DNA of 64,000 bases from Tachypleus tridentatus. Taxonomy: Eukaryota; Arthropoda; Merostomata; Xiphosura; Limulidae. Below the pieces are notes generated by a model. It was not told where the DNA came from and did not search any database. It saw nothing but the letters and a program-made list of their open reading frames with translations. The stretch is from positions 27,507,276-27,571,275 of the forward strand of contig NW_027467782.1 of the NCBI RefSeq assembly GCF_004210375.1, given 5' to 3'. Positions 1 to 11,720 of this stretch are shown piece after piece. Numbering within the stretch: the first letter of the stretch is position 1; each line of letters opens with the position of its first letter. A program made the position numbers and the translations under genes.

Positions 1-838
1 TTTGCTTACATTTTTTTTGTGATCTCTATTTGTGGATTTTAAATACCTAGTTTTTAATTATCTGTTATGTTGACTTTTTTAATGCACAGCAATGAGAAAA
101 TATGTGTTTAGAGTGAGACATGACCCCCACTAGGCACGTATAAAATTATTCCAGTAGAAAAACAGCCCTTTCAAATAAAACAAGTGTGTTTAAAACGTCT
201 CTTTAAATAAAGATTTGTGTCTTTTGAAGTAATTATTTATCAAGGTTTTGTGACTTGTTTAACGTCCAACATGAAAGCAGTCACTCGGAACAACGTTGCA
301 TCTGTTATGCACTTATAACCACATAAAGCATCTTTCACTGAAAATTAACTGATTTTTAAGTAAGCATTCCATACAGCATATCATTCTATGTTGTGGTTGA
401 AAATGCTCAGTCGATTTTGCTGTAGTTTTGTGTAACAATAATATGAATAAAAATAACACGATTAAGTAAGGAAATTTTATCTTTGTCTCAACAATCATGT
501 ATTTTGCTTATTATCAATCTTTTGGTGGTCCAGTCTATTTACAAGAAAAGTTTTCAGTGGTGTTTCAAGAATGAGTCTACTTTTAAAGGGTTTTTTTCCC
601 AAATGATCAGAGATCACTCAAAGGCTTAAAAGAGACATCCCAGTACCACAGGTGGTACTGTTAGAGTTTTTGGTTCATAGATTTTTGGTTCTATGTTTAA
701 AGAAAAATTGTTTTTAAAAGATGCACTTTGTAAACTTGGGAGGATTTTTTTATTATTTTCAGTGAATCCAGTTTCCAATTTTTTGCAGTATGGTATACAA
801 GACAGTTATTTCTCATAATTGTCTCCACGGATAGGTGT
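1..838. other. AT-rich non-coding sequence
   Basis: I see no exon, RNA gene or recognisable repeat here. There is a short perfect-arm hairpin near 640-660 (CAGTACCAC, then its complement). If the anoctamin gene begins outside the window, this is probably intron. Confidence 0.5.
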
Positions 839-840
839 AC

Positions 841-980
841 TGTATTTCAAGATGGGTGGTATGGATATTAAAACTTTTATTAAAATAAATTAGAAAACAA
901 TGTTTCACCTTCTTAGGTATCTCAGGCCTTCAGGATAATAAAAACAGTTTTAATACCCATACCAGCGATCTTGAGATACA
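841..980. repeat. Small inverted-repeat element (MITE-like)
   Basis: Positions 841-880 and 937-980 are diverged reverse complements of each other. Shared cores include TCAAGAT, GGTATGG and TATTAAAAC. The arms are about 40 bases with a spacer of about 56 bases. It has no coding potential and looks like a worn foldback MITE. The family is unknown. Confidence 0.5.
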
Positions 981-1257
981 TTTTTACTTGATGTGGGTTC
1001 CTCATCATCATGAAAGAGATATAGTTTTTCTGTTGCTTCACCTTCTTTCAAACTCTTTTCAGTCGATTGCCATACATACATATCTTGGCAGATTATCCTG
1101 AAACTTGGTAGGGTCATACTTTAGTCCAGTATGTCCAGTAAGTATTTTCATTTTTTTTATTTAGGCTTTTTTAAGGGGCCAGATGCCAAACAACCCAAAA
1201 ATATATATTTTGGGCTCTTGCGTGGTTATATTTACAGCGGTCTGGAAGTCAATTGGC

Positions 1258-1590
1258 ACAAATGTAAATATTCATGAGCTCAATGCAGTGACAAACAAAA
1301 ATAGCTAGATTTGCCCATTTTGAATCTTTTTTTTTTTTTTTTTTTTTTTTTGGGGGGGTGGAGGCAGGAAGAGATCTGAAAAAAGCATAATTTAGAGGTA
1401 TTTGTTGATCATTTACTCAGCCATATTTTGACCAATTTACATGGTAGCTGGTAGAAAGATATTTTTGTACAGGTCCCAAACATTGACAAACAAAAAATTG
1501 TGAAATTGCCAATTTTTAGTAATTATAAAATGGGTTAAGATGCCACAGAAAAGCATAACTTTAGAGTTGTTTGATCAGTTGCAGGTTTCA
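1258..1590. repeat. Two diverged copies of a ~166 bp unit
   Basis: The motifs ATTGACAAACAAAAA or TGACAAACAAAAAT, then GAAAAAAGCATAA or GAAAAGCATAAC, then a TTTAGAG block appear in the same order near 1295-1410 and 1480-1575. The spacing is about 166 bases. A poly-T run at 1327-1350 interrupts the first copy. This is an old duplicated repeat of unknown family. Confidence 0.4.
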
Positions 1591-1866
1591 TGGTTTTTGT
1601 TTTATCATATCCTGCAAAACAATTTGCTGCCTAGAAAATCCAGGCAAAGACTTAGTGAACCACTCCATAAAAGGACAAATAACCTCCAACTGTGTGAAGA
1701 AATCTGGACTTTAACTGCCAGACTCCAGTTATAGTTTGCTACAGCAAAGTGTTTTTTTTTTTTTTAAGTTCCCTAAAACTATTTTAAATTTACATATATA
1801 TTCTGTGTTACAGTAGGTCTTGATGCAGTGATTCTTTATAGACTTAAATTATGTTTTGTTCTTTAG

Positions 1867-2037
1867 GTAACAATAGCTATTGCTGCTGTGGTTGGTGTGA
1901 TTGTTTACAGAATATCCATTCAAACTGTTCTGTACTTCACATTGAGTGACAATCAGACACTAACCAGCATGGTATCTCTTACTACCTCTGTGACAGCTGC
2001 ACTGTTGAACCTTGTATGCATCATGACCTTTAACCTT
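1867..2037 (+). CDS. Anoctamin exon (TM4-TM5 region)
   Basis: The acceptor CTTTAG precedes GTAACAATAGC and the peptide starts [16 protein letters not shown], a typical anoctamin segment. It ends in [12 protein letters not shown] before the donor GTATGC. Another GTATGC, 24 bases upstream at 2014, sits in the same frame, so the exon end is uncertain by eight codons. Confidence 0.8.
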
Positions 2038-5000
2038 GTATGCATCACTCAAATGAGAAACATTAGGGATATGAAATTCACCTATTTTTAGTTGTGTAAA
2101 ATGTACTTTTTATGGCTTTATTGAAGATGATATGGATCAAATACCTGCTTATAGTGATATGTGTATATAAGTGTATGTGTGTGTATACATATATATCAAA
2201 TACATGTTTATAGTGTATATAAGTGTGTGTGTGTATATATGTATATATATGTATCAAGTACCTGTTTAAAGTGGCACGTGTGTGTATATATATGTATATA
2301 GTGGTATGTAAGCATACTAGTTTTGTTGTTTATTTTTTACTTTGATTTCTTAATGACTAAAAGGAAATGTTATATGTAATTACTTGTAATTTTTTAAGGT
2401 TGTTTCTTGTTTTCTGTTCAGCTGTAAATAATGTAATGTTTTTTTTCATGTTTGTATTTTCAAGAATGAAATTAATATAGCTTGGAATTTTTTTATGAGT
2501 GCACCAAAATAACCATAAGAAAATCTTTATTTTGTGTGCCAGAGAAATTATTAAACTTATGACAAACCCTCAGTATTTAAGTTCAGATGCAAGTAACACT
2601 ACCATATATTTGTTTTATAAGATCTTCAGTAGTACTTTTCAGTTTTGGCCATTTCAGCCATGGGGGCATTATAATATGACAGTCAATCCACACTATTCAT
2701 TGGTAAAAGAGTAGCCTCAGGTGTGGCTGTGAATGGTGATGACTAACTGCCTTCTCTCTTGTCTTATGCTGCGAAATTAAGGACTTCAAGTGCAGATAGC
2801 CTTTGTGTAACTTTGTGCAAACTTCAAAACAAACCAAACCAAATAACTTTTCAGTTTTTTTATAAACACACCCATCACCTTTGAGTGGTCAAATACTAGG
2901 CACAGGAATTAGTGTATGTTGATTATGCATTTGTTCTTTTACCTTTGGGCTGGGCATGTATAAATTTGAATCAGAAAAACTTGATTTAAACTCCAAAAAT
3001 TACAAGCCAGAGTAAAAAAAATCAAAAGAGAATGAACACTTAACCAGGGATAAAATTACCTGGATAAAATTCATAAGAAATTTCCAATCAGTGTTTAAGT
3101 CACTAAGTTCAGTATTACTTAAAAACCAATAGAAAGCCGTGGTTTTCATCTGTCAAGCGATTTATCATATTGCAATGTTTCCTGTGAATAAAATTCCATA
3201 TTTTGCTTTCAATTTAACCTTGATTGCCATGAGAAATTATTGTTTAAAAATAGAAATCTCTTTAGATCAGTTAGGTTAGATTAAGTGAAATAAGTACTAC
3301 TGTTACTACTAATAATAATAGGCCTGGCATGGCCAGGTGGTTAAGGCACTCGACTCGTAAATTGAGGGTGGCGAGTTTGAATACCCGTCACACCAAACAT
3401 GCTCGCCCTTTCAGCCGTGGGGTCGTTATAATGGTACAGTCAATCCCACTATTTGTTAGTGAAAGAGTTGGCACTGGATGGTGATGACAAGCTGCCTTCC
3501 CCCTAGTCTTGCACTGCTAAATTAGGGACAGCTAGTGCAGATATCCCTTGTGTAGCTTTGCACAAAATTAAAATAAAACACACCAAATAACACACAAACA
3601 AAAAACTAATAATAATAGTGATATTTTAAAAAATGTTCATGAGTAGCTCGTGCATAATGGAATTCAAAAGCATAGCAAGAGCTGCATATTTGTCACATGA
3701 TTTACAACTTATTAAGGCATGAATAGTAATTAGTTAGGGGTTATAAAGGCAATGAAACAATAACATTTAACAATGTATACACATACACACACTATTAAGA
3801 GCATAAAACTATTTAGTATAAACATAAGTAGTTTAATATCACAATTTAAAGTCATTCCAGACAGTCATTCTTCACTGCTTCATGGGTTACACCAGTAACA
3901 AGGATTTAGGTTTAGATATTACAGAAAAGGTTTGAAATTTTGAGACTAAGAAAAGTATTTTTAAGCTAAACATGGAAATCAACATTCAGACTAACAAACA
4001 GAAATTCTCTATTTATTCATCTATACATATGTAAGTATTCACAGATACATTTTAGTGAAAATACTCCATTAAAAAATATAATCTTTGGTGTGCAAAAAAC
4101 TTTTTATGTTTGCTTAAAGCCTGCCAAATGATGTGAATACATTGTAATACTATAACAAGCACAGAATAATTGTTAGGTCAGTTCCTGGGATTGAGCCTGT
4201 CATGAGAAACTTAAACTATGAAGAATCAATCAAAGTTTTTCATGTTAGTCACACACATTCTTTAAATTTTGAGGTTTGAAACATTATTTTTTTGGACCAT
4301 TTGATCCTGGGCAAGTTATTAGTGCTCTCACTCACTAACTTATATCTTATTGTACTTTTCAGTCTTGTGTCCTTTCTGAGATATTTTTTAAAGTGGTATT
4401 GCCACAGTAATTTTGAAACTGTTTTTCTGCATTTCTTTCTAGTGTGGAACAGGAGGGTGTTTGTTTGAACTCTCTTTGCAGTTAGCTATAATTGTGGCAG
4501 GGAAGCAGCTCATTAACGCCGTGGTGGAAATGGGTGTTCCGTAAGTTTTTTAGTTAAAATAGACATTTATTGTAATAATTTCATGTAAGAACATTTTCTA
4601 TGACAGTTGGCTCATTTTGAGATATTAGAACTGTTGTACTTTTTTTTTCAAAAAGTGATTTTGATATGTTCGAGATTCATAGTTTATTAATGTTCAGTCA
4701 AACATGTGGTATGTCAGATTGTATGTAAAATTAAACTATTTATACATTCATGTCAACAACAAAAACTGATATTATTTTAAAACTAGGTAAAAATATTTTT
4801 GTATTTATCTAGATGGCTGTTACGGGTTTACAAGAAGTGGTCAGTGCATAAAAAGGATCAGTGTGCTTATGAAAACCAGTGGGAGAGTGACTACAACTTA
4901 ATAAACCAAGAAGAATTGGGTCTTTTTAGTGAATATCTTGAAAAGGGTAAGGCTTAAATTTAAAATAATGATGTGAAAATAATTACATTAAGAGATACAT

Positions 5001-8000
5001 ATGTTCTACATAAAAACTTGAACAGATTAAAATGGTACTTTTTCCATGTCTGTGAAAAATGTTAGATCTTTAACAATGACCTTGTAGTTTGTACATCATT
5101 CAAGAGCCTTAAAATCAAGTTATTTTAATTGTAGTTAACTGAGTAACTGACTACTATGGAAATGAATGATATATTATTTTAAGTTCCTCCAACGTAATTT
5201 AAAATACTTTTAGATATTTAATGTATAATTAACAGTAAAGATGAAATGTGTGATATGATAATAATGTATGTGAAAAACTTAGTCGGAGCAGCATTTAGAA
5301 TGTTTTTGATGGTGTAGAAATGGATATGAATTGTGTTTCTTGCTCAGCCTGAAGGGTTATAATGCTAAGATTAAACATTTGATTCCCGCTGTGGTTATGG
5401 GTCAAATTCCACATCGTACAACTTTGCATTTAACAACAAACAAAGAAATTTTTTTTTAATTTTATGGGTTTCAGCTTGTTTTTCAGAACAGTTTAATGTA
5501 TAGAGGAAACATTTATTAAATACCTGTAAAACAGCTACACCACTTCAATGATTAGTATTTTTTGGAACAGCAATTTTAAAGGTCCTTGTCTGTGTTTTAG
5601 TTTGTTTGTTTTTTAAATGAAACATTATTAATATGCTACTTGATTTTGATGTTAATGTTTCTGTCTTGACTTTCATGTTAAACTAGAAATTAAATCTCGT
5701 ATTCAACCACCTTTAGACCTGAATCAACACCATAAGGTTAGAATTTCTGTGTAATAAAGTGTGATACTTCCAAGGAGTCACCACATGTATTATTGTTATT
5801 GTAGTCCACTAATTACATTAATATATTTAACTGTCTAAATCATAAAAACTTCCTCAAACATTAAATGTACAGTTCAATTAATAAACGTTTCTGTAATTTG
5901 TTCCCTTCTCCAGTGTTGCAGTTTGGATTTGTCACAATTTTTGTGGTTGCATTTCCTCTGGCACCATTATTTGCTTTACTAAACAACATCACAGAAATCA
6001 GGCTCGATGCTAGGAAGTTTATCACTTTCTTACGACGACCTGTTGCAGAAAGAGTTAAGAACATTGGTGAGTGCACAGTGTGGTGAATACAGCAAGCTGT
6101 TTAGTTTTAGTCTGTTAAGAAGAAAGTAAATTGACAATGTTACATATTTTTTATTTCAGACAAGTCTCTGATTTATTATGTTACATACATTATGTATTAT
6201 TGCTCTAAATAATCGCTAATTTGAATTTAGTTGTTATTTAAATGTTAGTATGTATTAAAATATGATATTTCTCAACAAGATTGGCATGTACTGTTCTCTA
6301 TTATGACACAAATATATTAAAATATGCAAAAGAAAAACGACACAAATTATAATTATAGTTATTACAAATTAGGGTTTAGGTACAAGAGTTTTAGAAACAA
6401 TACTGAGTTTTATATATGATCTAGAACCCGATATTTTATCGACAGTTCAGGCCCATAACAAGCAAATTCAATCCGAGTTGAGACTGTCACACATCACTTA
6501 AGCTGGCTATCTTGTATGGCTTTGCACTGATTACAAACTGACTTTTTCCAGGGATGCTATTTAATGTTCTTGTAGAAAAAATATCCCAAATTAATGTGTT
6601 GAAATTGAATGGTTTGTAATGTTCAAAATCTACTGCATACCTGGTTCCCAATTTTGTAGTTTTATGATTAATTGGTGTTAATCACAATAATAGCTTCTGA
6701 GGCCTTTATCACACTGACTTTAACTGACTAATAATATTCTTCCTGCTCTTGGCATGTTGGTTTATATAGTTTATTGTGAGTTTCTAGAATATTCACCAAA
6801 GTTGGAAGATGCTAGTGTTTTCATAAAATAAATAAATATTAAATCTTACTCTTGAGATTCTTCTGCAAATTTCAAGAACAGATGGGACTTGTGCAATACA
6901 TAGCCAACAATATACATCACATACAAAAAAGGAAAACTATATTGAAACAAATGTAGGTACTAAAACAAATGTATCGTGGGAAATCTGTTAGAAATCACAG
7001 TCTGAAGCTCTTAAAATGTAGACAATGTTGTGATACCCAACTTCTTTGTGACATACAAACACTCTTCCATTAACTGAGTGAGGACTGTTATTAGTAAATA
7101 ATAACAATCATTTGACAGTCATGTGTGAACCAATCAGTTGTAAGAAATATTTGGATTTTAGCCTTTTAGGTATTTTCATTATGACATTTCTAGTTACCCA
7201 GATAGTGAAGTAATCTAATATTCATACTTTGAAGTTTGTTTTATTTCAAACCTCGATTTTTTTACACTAAATATACAGAGAAGAATTATTAGAGTTAATT
7301 AATAACTCCTGATTAGTCTTTAGTGATAAGTCTTAATTTATAACTTAGCTGAGATATATATAATCCATTCTATACATGAATGTAATGTTAATGAAAGAGA
7401 ATTGTTTTGTAAGCAAAAAAATAATAAAAAGATTAGACAGTAAAGTTATTGAAATATATTCCAGTTATCCTAATAGGTTGATTCTATTTTGATAGGAATA
7501 TGGTACAGAATTCTTAATTCTGTTGGAAAGATTTCTGTCATCACAAATGTAAGTACAGAGAATTATGAGCAATGTTTGTACTTGTTCTTAATACTGTTAG
7601 TAATATCACATACATTGATTACAGTGATAAAGGAATACTTCATACGCATGTATGATATTAGAGTGAGACACCTTAAGAATCATTATAAGTGAAATAAACT
7701 CTTTGCATTTCCTTTCAAATTTTATCTAAATTATGAAATTATTTTGAGAAACGTTTGATGTTTAAGGTGATTATTAAATTAATGTAATTAATGTTATAAG
7801 TATAGGTCAGTTCCAAAACTGTAACTTAATATGATCTCTTTTAGAATTTCTGTGTACTTGTGTTCTTTCTGCAGTGATTTTCTAAAGCACCTTTAGTGGG
7901 TTTATAAAATACATTGATGTGATTTCTTTTTGTGAGTCAGTTTACAAGTTTACACCTACTGACCATTGGTTGTTATTAATTTAAGACGAAATTTTGTGCA

Positions 8001-11000
8001 TTGAACAATTGTCATGGTGTTGATCTATCACAATTTTGATGTGATATAAAAACTTAATTGTTACTATTATGAAGAGACAGGAGTTTATAATGTATTACAT
8101 ATTGATGTCAATAGAAACAATAAATTGTTTTTTACCTTTCTGATCACTTGAAGTACAGTGTCACCATATTATTACTTTATTTTGGAATTATATAGTATAA
8201 TAATTCTATATAGTAAATTGATGTTCATTTAATATAAAAAGTAACAATGTCATAAGAAATTTAAGATGAAAATGCTATTATTTTCTGTTCTATCAAGCAT
8301 GGTTAGTGATGCAATAGACATTTAACACAGTGAATTTTATTATAATCCACAATGTCAAACCCAGTTAACTGTGTTTCACTAATATACTTAATGGTGTGAA
8401 ACTTAATAATGTTTGCTCTTACACAATCAAACTAAATAATATTACAGTATATTATTTAAGGTGAAAGAAAGTGTGTTATTTTCTGAACTGTTAATTCTAT
8501 ATTCTTACTTTTCAGGCACTAATTATTGCCTTTACATCAAGTTTTATAGAGGAGACATTTTATAAAGTTTTCATTTCACCAGATGGGTCACTGAATGGAT
8601 TTCTGAACTTTACTCTGTCAGATTTCAACATCAGTGACTTTCCTGGTGATTTGAATATTCTTTCTGAACCTGACACCAGTGTGGAATACTGCAAGTAAGT
8701 GTTAATTTTGTTTTATTGTTTCAAATTAACAGAGCATAGAAAACAATGTATGTGTGATTAAGAACCAGTGTGGTGTCTCTTTAACCCTACTGACGTGAGA
8801 CATCAAAGTGAACAAGTTACAACCGTTTTACGTAGATTCAAACTTTAACCCTGCTGACATCGGACACGAAAGTGCACAAGTTACTACCATTTTACGTAGA
8901 TTCAAACTTTAACCCTATTGACATGGGATATCAAATTGTGCAAGGTACAAACATTTTATTGAGTTAGTTTCAAAGTTATCATCCATGAAAGTATTTTTCA
9001 TCATTGCAACAACATTTTACCACAATGAACCAGATTCAAGGCAGTTGAATGCAACATGGTACATTTGGCATGTATAAGTTGGTGGAAATGATGCCTAGCA
9101 TGCATAGATAGATGGGTACAGATGATGTCTAGCATGATCAGACATATTGGAAAAGATATCTGGTATGCGTAGATATTTCGATGAAGGTTGTGTCTCGTAT
9201 GCATAGACATATGGATTGAAATGATGTTTGGCATGTGCAAATATAATGCTGTAGGTGATATCTAGCATGTGTAGATATATGGGTGGAGACAATAAAGGGT
9301 TAATTAAACTACTTAAAATAATACATATTATTAAACTTGGTACAAAAAGATACTTTATGACTTAAATATTAGTATTACATAAGATTTAATTCTTAAGTTA
9401 AAAAATGAATATACTTCTCTACACAATCTGGTGATGCTCTGACTTTTCATTTACAAATATTTTTTTTTTCTCTCCTCTTGTGAGGGTTTCAGATTGTTCA
9501 ACCAATTAGAAACGTACATATAGCAGATACTAACAACTCAGAATATAAAATTTCAACCCAAATGACAAATCCTTGTATTATCTTCTGTTTTTCAAGAAAT
9601 TTGTGTAATTCTCATTTATATTGCTGTTGGACAATTGGTTGTATTTATATAACTAATAAAAAGAGTGTATTCTATCCATAAATCAGGCAAGTTTCTTTTT
9701 GTTTCGGCAGTCAAAGCCAAAACTTCACGAAGCTAGCCTGATGGGTTTCGACAAAAAGTGTTGCTTTAAGTAGTAATGAATTTTTTTTTTTATATATATA
9801 TATAAACCTGATTGTGGGTTAGTTAGAAATAACAGTTGTTTTACAATTCTATTCAAGTGCATTATGCAATATTTTTTAATGTAACATAATTATTCATAGT
9901 ACTAAACAGAAATTTTATTATCCTTTTATAAACATTAAAAATAATCACAAGAGATTTCATAACATTCACCATCAGTTTTATTTTTTATTCTGAAAGAAGT
10001 AACATTTGTACAAAACTTTAATACATTTTTCTCCGAGGAAGATGAAAGGATTGTTTCTAGATTCTGTTTTATGTGCAGTAAAAAAGTTATACATCTTCAA
10101 GAGAGAGAACTTTACTGATTTTATCTTCAGCAAAATTTGAATCAACTACACTAACTCTTTTAATGACTGTATTTCAGGATTGATACACAAAAATTGTTCA
10201 AATAAAACACAAATAGAACTTGAAGACAAAACACTTGGATGATGAAATTACTTTTTTGCTGGTACAAATCTATTAAAATTTTCCAGACATCAGATTCACA
10301 AAATTCCAGCAAAATCTCCTCACTCAATAGGATTTCAAAGAAACTTTTTTGGAAGAAAACTGTAGAATTAATTTCTAACAATTAGATATTGCATATAAGA
10401 GCACAAAATGTACTTAGTTGTTTAAGTTAGAAAGTTAACTTTATTTCAAAAAACTTGACTGAGTACAGAAAACAGTTTTAAGGTAAAGTTGAAAATTTAT
10501 AAAATGCAAAACATCCTCTATAAAATAAATTGTTTAAAGTGCTGGCTTCTATTTTAAGGTCATTTTATTTCATGATTTCTTCATTCAGGTACCAAGACCA
10601 TAGAGAGCCTCCAACAGCAAACAACAAATATGAATATAAGTCAATATATTGGCAGTTTGCTACAACTTGCTTGATGTTCGTTTTTAATTTTACGGTTGGA
10701 AACAATTTTTTCAAATTATAGATCTTATTTTTAATCAAACTTAATTACATTTACAGTTCATTTTTAGTTTATATTAAAATAAATCAATTTACAGTATCTT
10801 TCACTTTAGAACATAAAATACAACTTTCTTTCTTCAAAATATGGAATATTTTTAAATGCTAATTGTAGAACAAACCTGAGACTTTTATTTAACTAAAGTT
10901 TTCAAAACAGATATAAAGTGTGAATAGCTTTTACTAAATCACCTTTTATTTGTAATTTAAATTTTTTTGAGGAAGCTAAGCACATGTTTTGATGTACATA

Positions 11001-11720
11001 AACCCACAGGACCAGTTGAGAAATGCTGTATTAAATTAACTTGAAGGGAGTTGGAAACTTTTTAACATTTACTGCAACTGAAAATATATAAACATTATAA
11101 CTATGTTCAGTTGTTTTTAATGAAGCAACATAAATAGGCTATAATAGGTAATACATTTTACTTCAGCCAGGACAATCCTAGAATGTTTTTAAAAGCTTCA
11201 GTAACATTTACTAAGTCATCCTTCACAAAATGGATGGATTAATCATTTTGTTATAAAACTATCCTTTTATTACCCAATTCTAAAAGTGTTAGATTTTTTT
11301 TGTGGCTTCTGTTCATCCAGTGTAATGTTTTTCTAATTGTGTAGCACTGATACTGTTCTGAATGACTGTACATGCTCATTAGTAATTTAAGAAAAATTCA
11401 TGATTTAATCATTGTTCATAAAGTTTTATAATCTGTATTGGTTAAACAATGTTATGTAAAAGGATTATGTTTTAAAAATTGCTCCAGTGAAACTTATCAT
11501 GTTTTTACTTTTTTTTAGTGTCTTGCATTTATCATCTCATCTTGGATTTGTTGGTTGATCCCTGACATTCCAAAGTCTGTGAATCTTCAGATTAGGCATG
11601 AAAATCATGTCATCAATGATATGATTATTGAACATGAACTAAGAAAAGCAAAGTATCTTGCTTTGAATGGAAAAAAAAAAAAAGGAGCCAGGTTGGAAGA
11701 TACAAGTAAGTTGACCAAAG
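1867..11720 (+). CDS. Anoctamin (TMEM16 family, ANO4/ANO7-like), C-terminal half
   Basis: The gene encodes a TMEM16-family membrane protein, a group that holds calcium-activated chloride channels and phospholipid scramblases of the plasma or internal membranes. I see eight exons: 1867-2037, 4443-4540, 4813-4946, 5914-6066, 7496-7548, 8516-8694, 10589-10694 and 11519-11720. From the second exon on, every junction has AG/GT borders and matching phase. Family hallmarks are [62 protein letters not shown] and WLIPDIPK. The six calcium ligands of TM6-TM8 seem kept: N and E in INAVVE, both E in SEYLE, and E and D in EIRLD. The N-terminal half lies before the window. A conserved block between exons one and two is not found. 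The stretch [15 protein letters not shown] resembles ANO7 and ANO4, but the subfamily is not certain. Introns carry SINEs and MITEs. Confidence 0.9.
2155..2310. repeat. TG/TA microsatellite
   Basis: Runs of GTGTATATATGTATAT type recur several times with short interruptions. It is a simple repeat in an anoctamin intron. Confidence 0.8.
2652..2840 (+). mobile_element. SINE-A, 5'-truncated copy
   Basis: It keeps the body and tail of the tRNA-derived SINE-A (GTCAATCCACACTATTCATT, then a GGTGATGACTA block, a worn AAATTAAGGAC and an A-rich tail). The tRNA-like head is lost. It is more diverged than most copies in the window. Confidence 0.75.
3322..3604 (+). mobile_element. SINE-A, full length, with target duplication
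   Basis: The head GCCTGGCATGGCCAGG and the B-box-like GAGTTTGAATACCC show a tRNA origin. It ends in an A/C-rich tail. The 14-base duplication ACTAATAATAATAG lies at 3308-3321 and 3605-3618, a mark of LINE-driven insertion. Confidence 0.9.
4443..4540 (+). CDS. Anoctamin exon (TM6)
   Basis: The exon follows TTTCTAG and reads [20 protein letters not shown], then [13 protein letters not shown], before GTAAGT. The N and E of INAVVE match the TM6 calcium ligands by position. It ends in phase 2, which fits the next exon. Confidence 0.92.
4813..4946 (+). CDS. Anoctamin exon (TM6-TM7 loop)
   Basis: It reads [16 protein letters not shown] through [22 protein letters not shown]. The two E residues of SEYLE match calcium ligands at the start of TM7. 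It has AG and GTAAGG borders and its phases fit on both sides. Confidence 0.92.
4947..5913 (+). other. Intron, mostly unique sequence
   Basis: A worn SINE-like stretch lies near 5345-5450 (TGATTCCCGCTGTGG resembles the SINE-B head region). Nothing else is recognisable. Confidence 0.4.
5914..6066 (+). CDS. Anoctamin exon (TM7-TM8)
   Basis: This is the most conserved exon: [20 protein letters not shown], then [16 protein letters not shown] and [13 protein letters not shown] and D of EIRLD match the TM8 calcium ligands. The acceptor is CTCCAG and the donor GTGAGT. Confidence 0.95.
6067..7495 (+). other. Intron without recognisable elements
   Basis: I see AT-rich sequence only, with no exon or repeat that I can name. 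Confidence 0.5.
7496..7548 (+). CDS. Anoctamin exon (TM9 start)
   Basis: This short exon of 53 bases reads [18 protein letters not shown], the start of a conserved anoctamin helix. The acceptor is TTGATAG and the donor GTAAGT. The phases fit. Confidence 0.9.
7549..8515 (+). other. Intron without recognisable elements
   Basis: I see AT-rich sequence only. Confidence 0.5.
8516..8694 (+). CDS. Anoctamin exon (TM9-TM10 outer loop)
   Basis: It reads [19 protein letters not shown] and [20 protein letters not shown], typical of the last extracellular loop of anoctamins. The NFT, NIS and similar sequons suggest glycosylation, as in relatives. It ends CK before GTAAGT. Confidence 0.93.
8781..8972. 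repeat. 64 bp tandem repeat, 3 copies
   Basis: The start TTAACCCT recurs at 8781, 8845 and 8909, a period of exactly 64. Copies one and two both contain ACGTAGATTCAAACT; the third is more diverged at its end. Confidence 0.85.
9060..9290. repeat. ~33 bp degenerate tandem repeat, about 7 copies
   Basis: CTAGCATG-like cores followed by a TAGATATATGGG-like block recur every 32-35 bases. Open frames on the minus strand here are a by-product of the repeat and not genes. Confidence 0.75.
10589..10694 (+). CDS. Anoctamin exon (TM10 start)
   Basis: It reads [18 protein letters not shown] and [16 protein letters not shown] after the acceptor TTCATTCAG. The donor is GTTGGA, which is weak, but the phase and helix length match the next exon exactly. 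It matches the family segment around YRDYREPP. Confidence 0.85.
10695..11518 (+). other. Intron without recognisable elements
   Basis: I see AT-rich sequence only. Confidence 0.5.
11519..11720 (+). CDS. Anoctamin exon (TM10 end and cytoplasmic tail), two possible donors
   Basis: It reads [20 protein letters not shown] and continues into a charged tail with a KKKK run coded by 13 A bases. Two good donors exist, after 11705 and after 11720. Both leave the same phase and differ by five codons. No later anoctamin exon was found, so the last tail residues and the stop are not placed. Confidence 0.88.

Larger units (their letters stand above)
2038..4442 (+). other. Intron with SINEs; expected exon not found
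   Basis: This 2.4 kb intron holds a TG/TA microsatellite (about 2155-2310), a truncated SINE-A (2652-2840) and a full SINE-A (3322-3604). Other anoctamins have about 60 residues here (the VYEK...ELPRT...FYIAFFKG region). I looked in all plus-strand frames and did not find them. Confidence 0.6.
8781..9303. mobile_element. TTAA-flanked non-coding element made of minisatellites (piggyBac-like MITE?)
   Basis: The block starts TTAACCCTACTGACG and ends AATAAAGGGTTAA, so both ends show TTAA next to CCCT or AGGG. TTAA plus CCC ends are typical of piggyBac elements, but the longer ends do not match well. Inside are three copies of a 64 bp unit and then about seven worn copies of a ~33 bp unit. It has no transposase. 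The family call is an inference. Confidence 0.4.

Noticed and set aside
5861-6076. Minus-strand open frame over the anoctamin exon
   Set aside because: It is the antisense shadow of the most conserved anoctamin exon.
9001-9292. Two minus-strand open frames rich in M, H, R and Y
   Set aside because: They follow the ~33 bp tandem repeat and have repeat-like peptide. This is a by-product of the array, not a gene.
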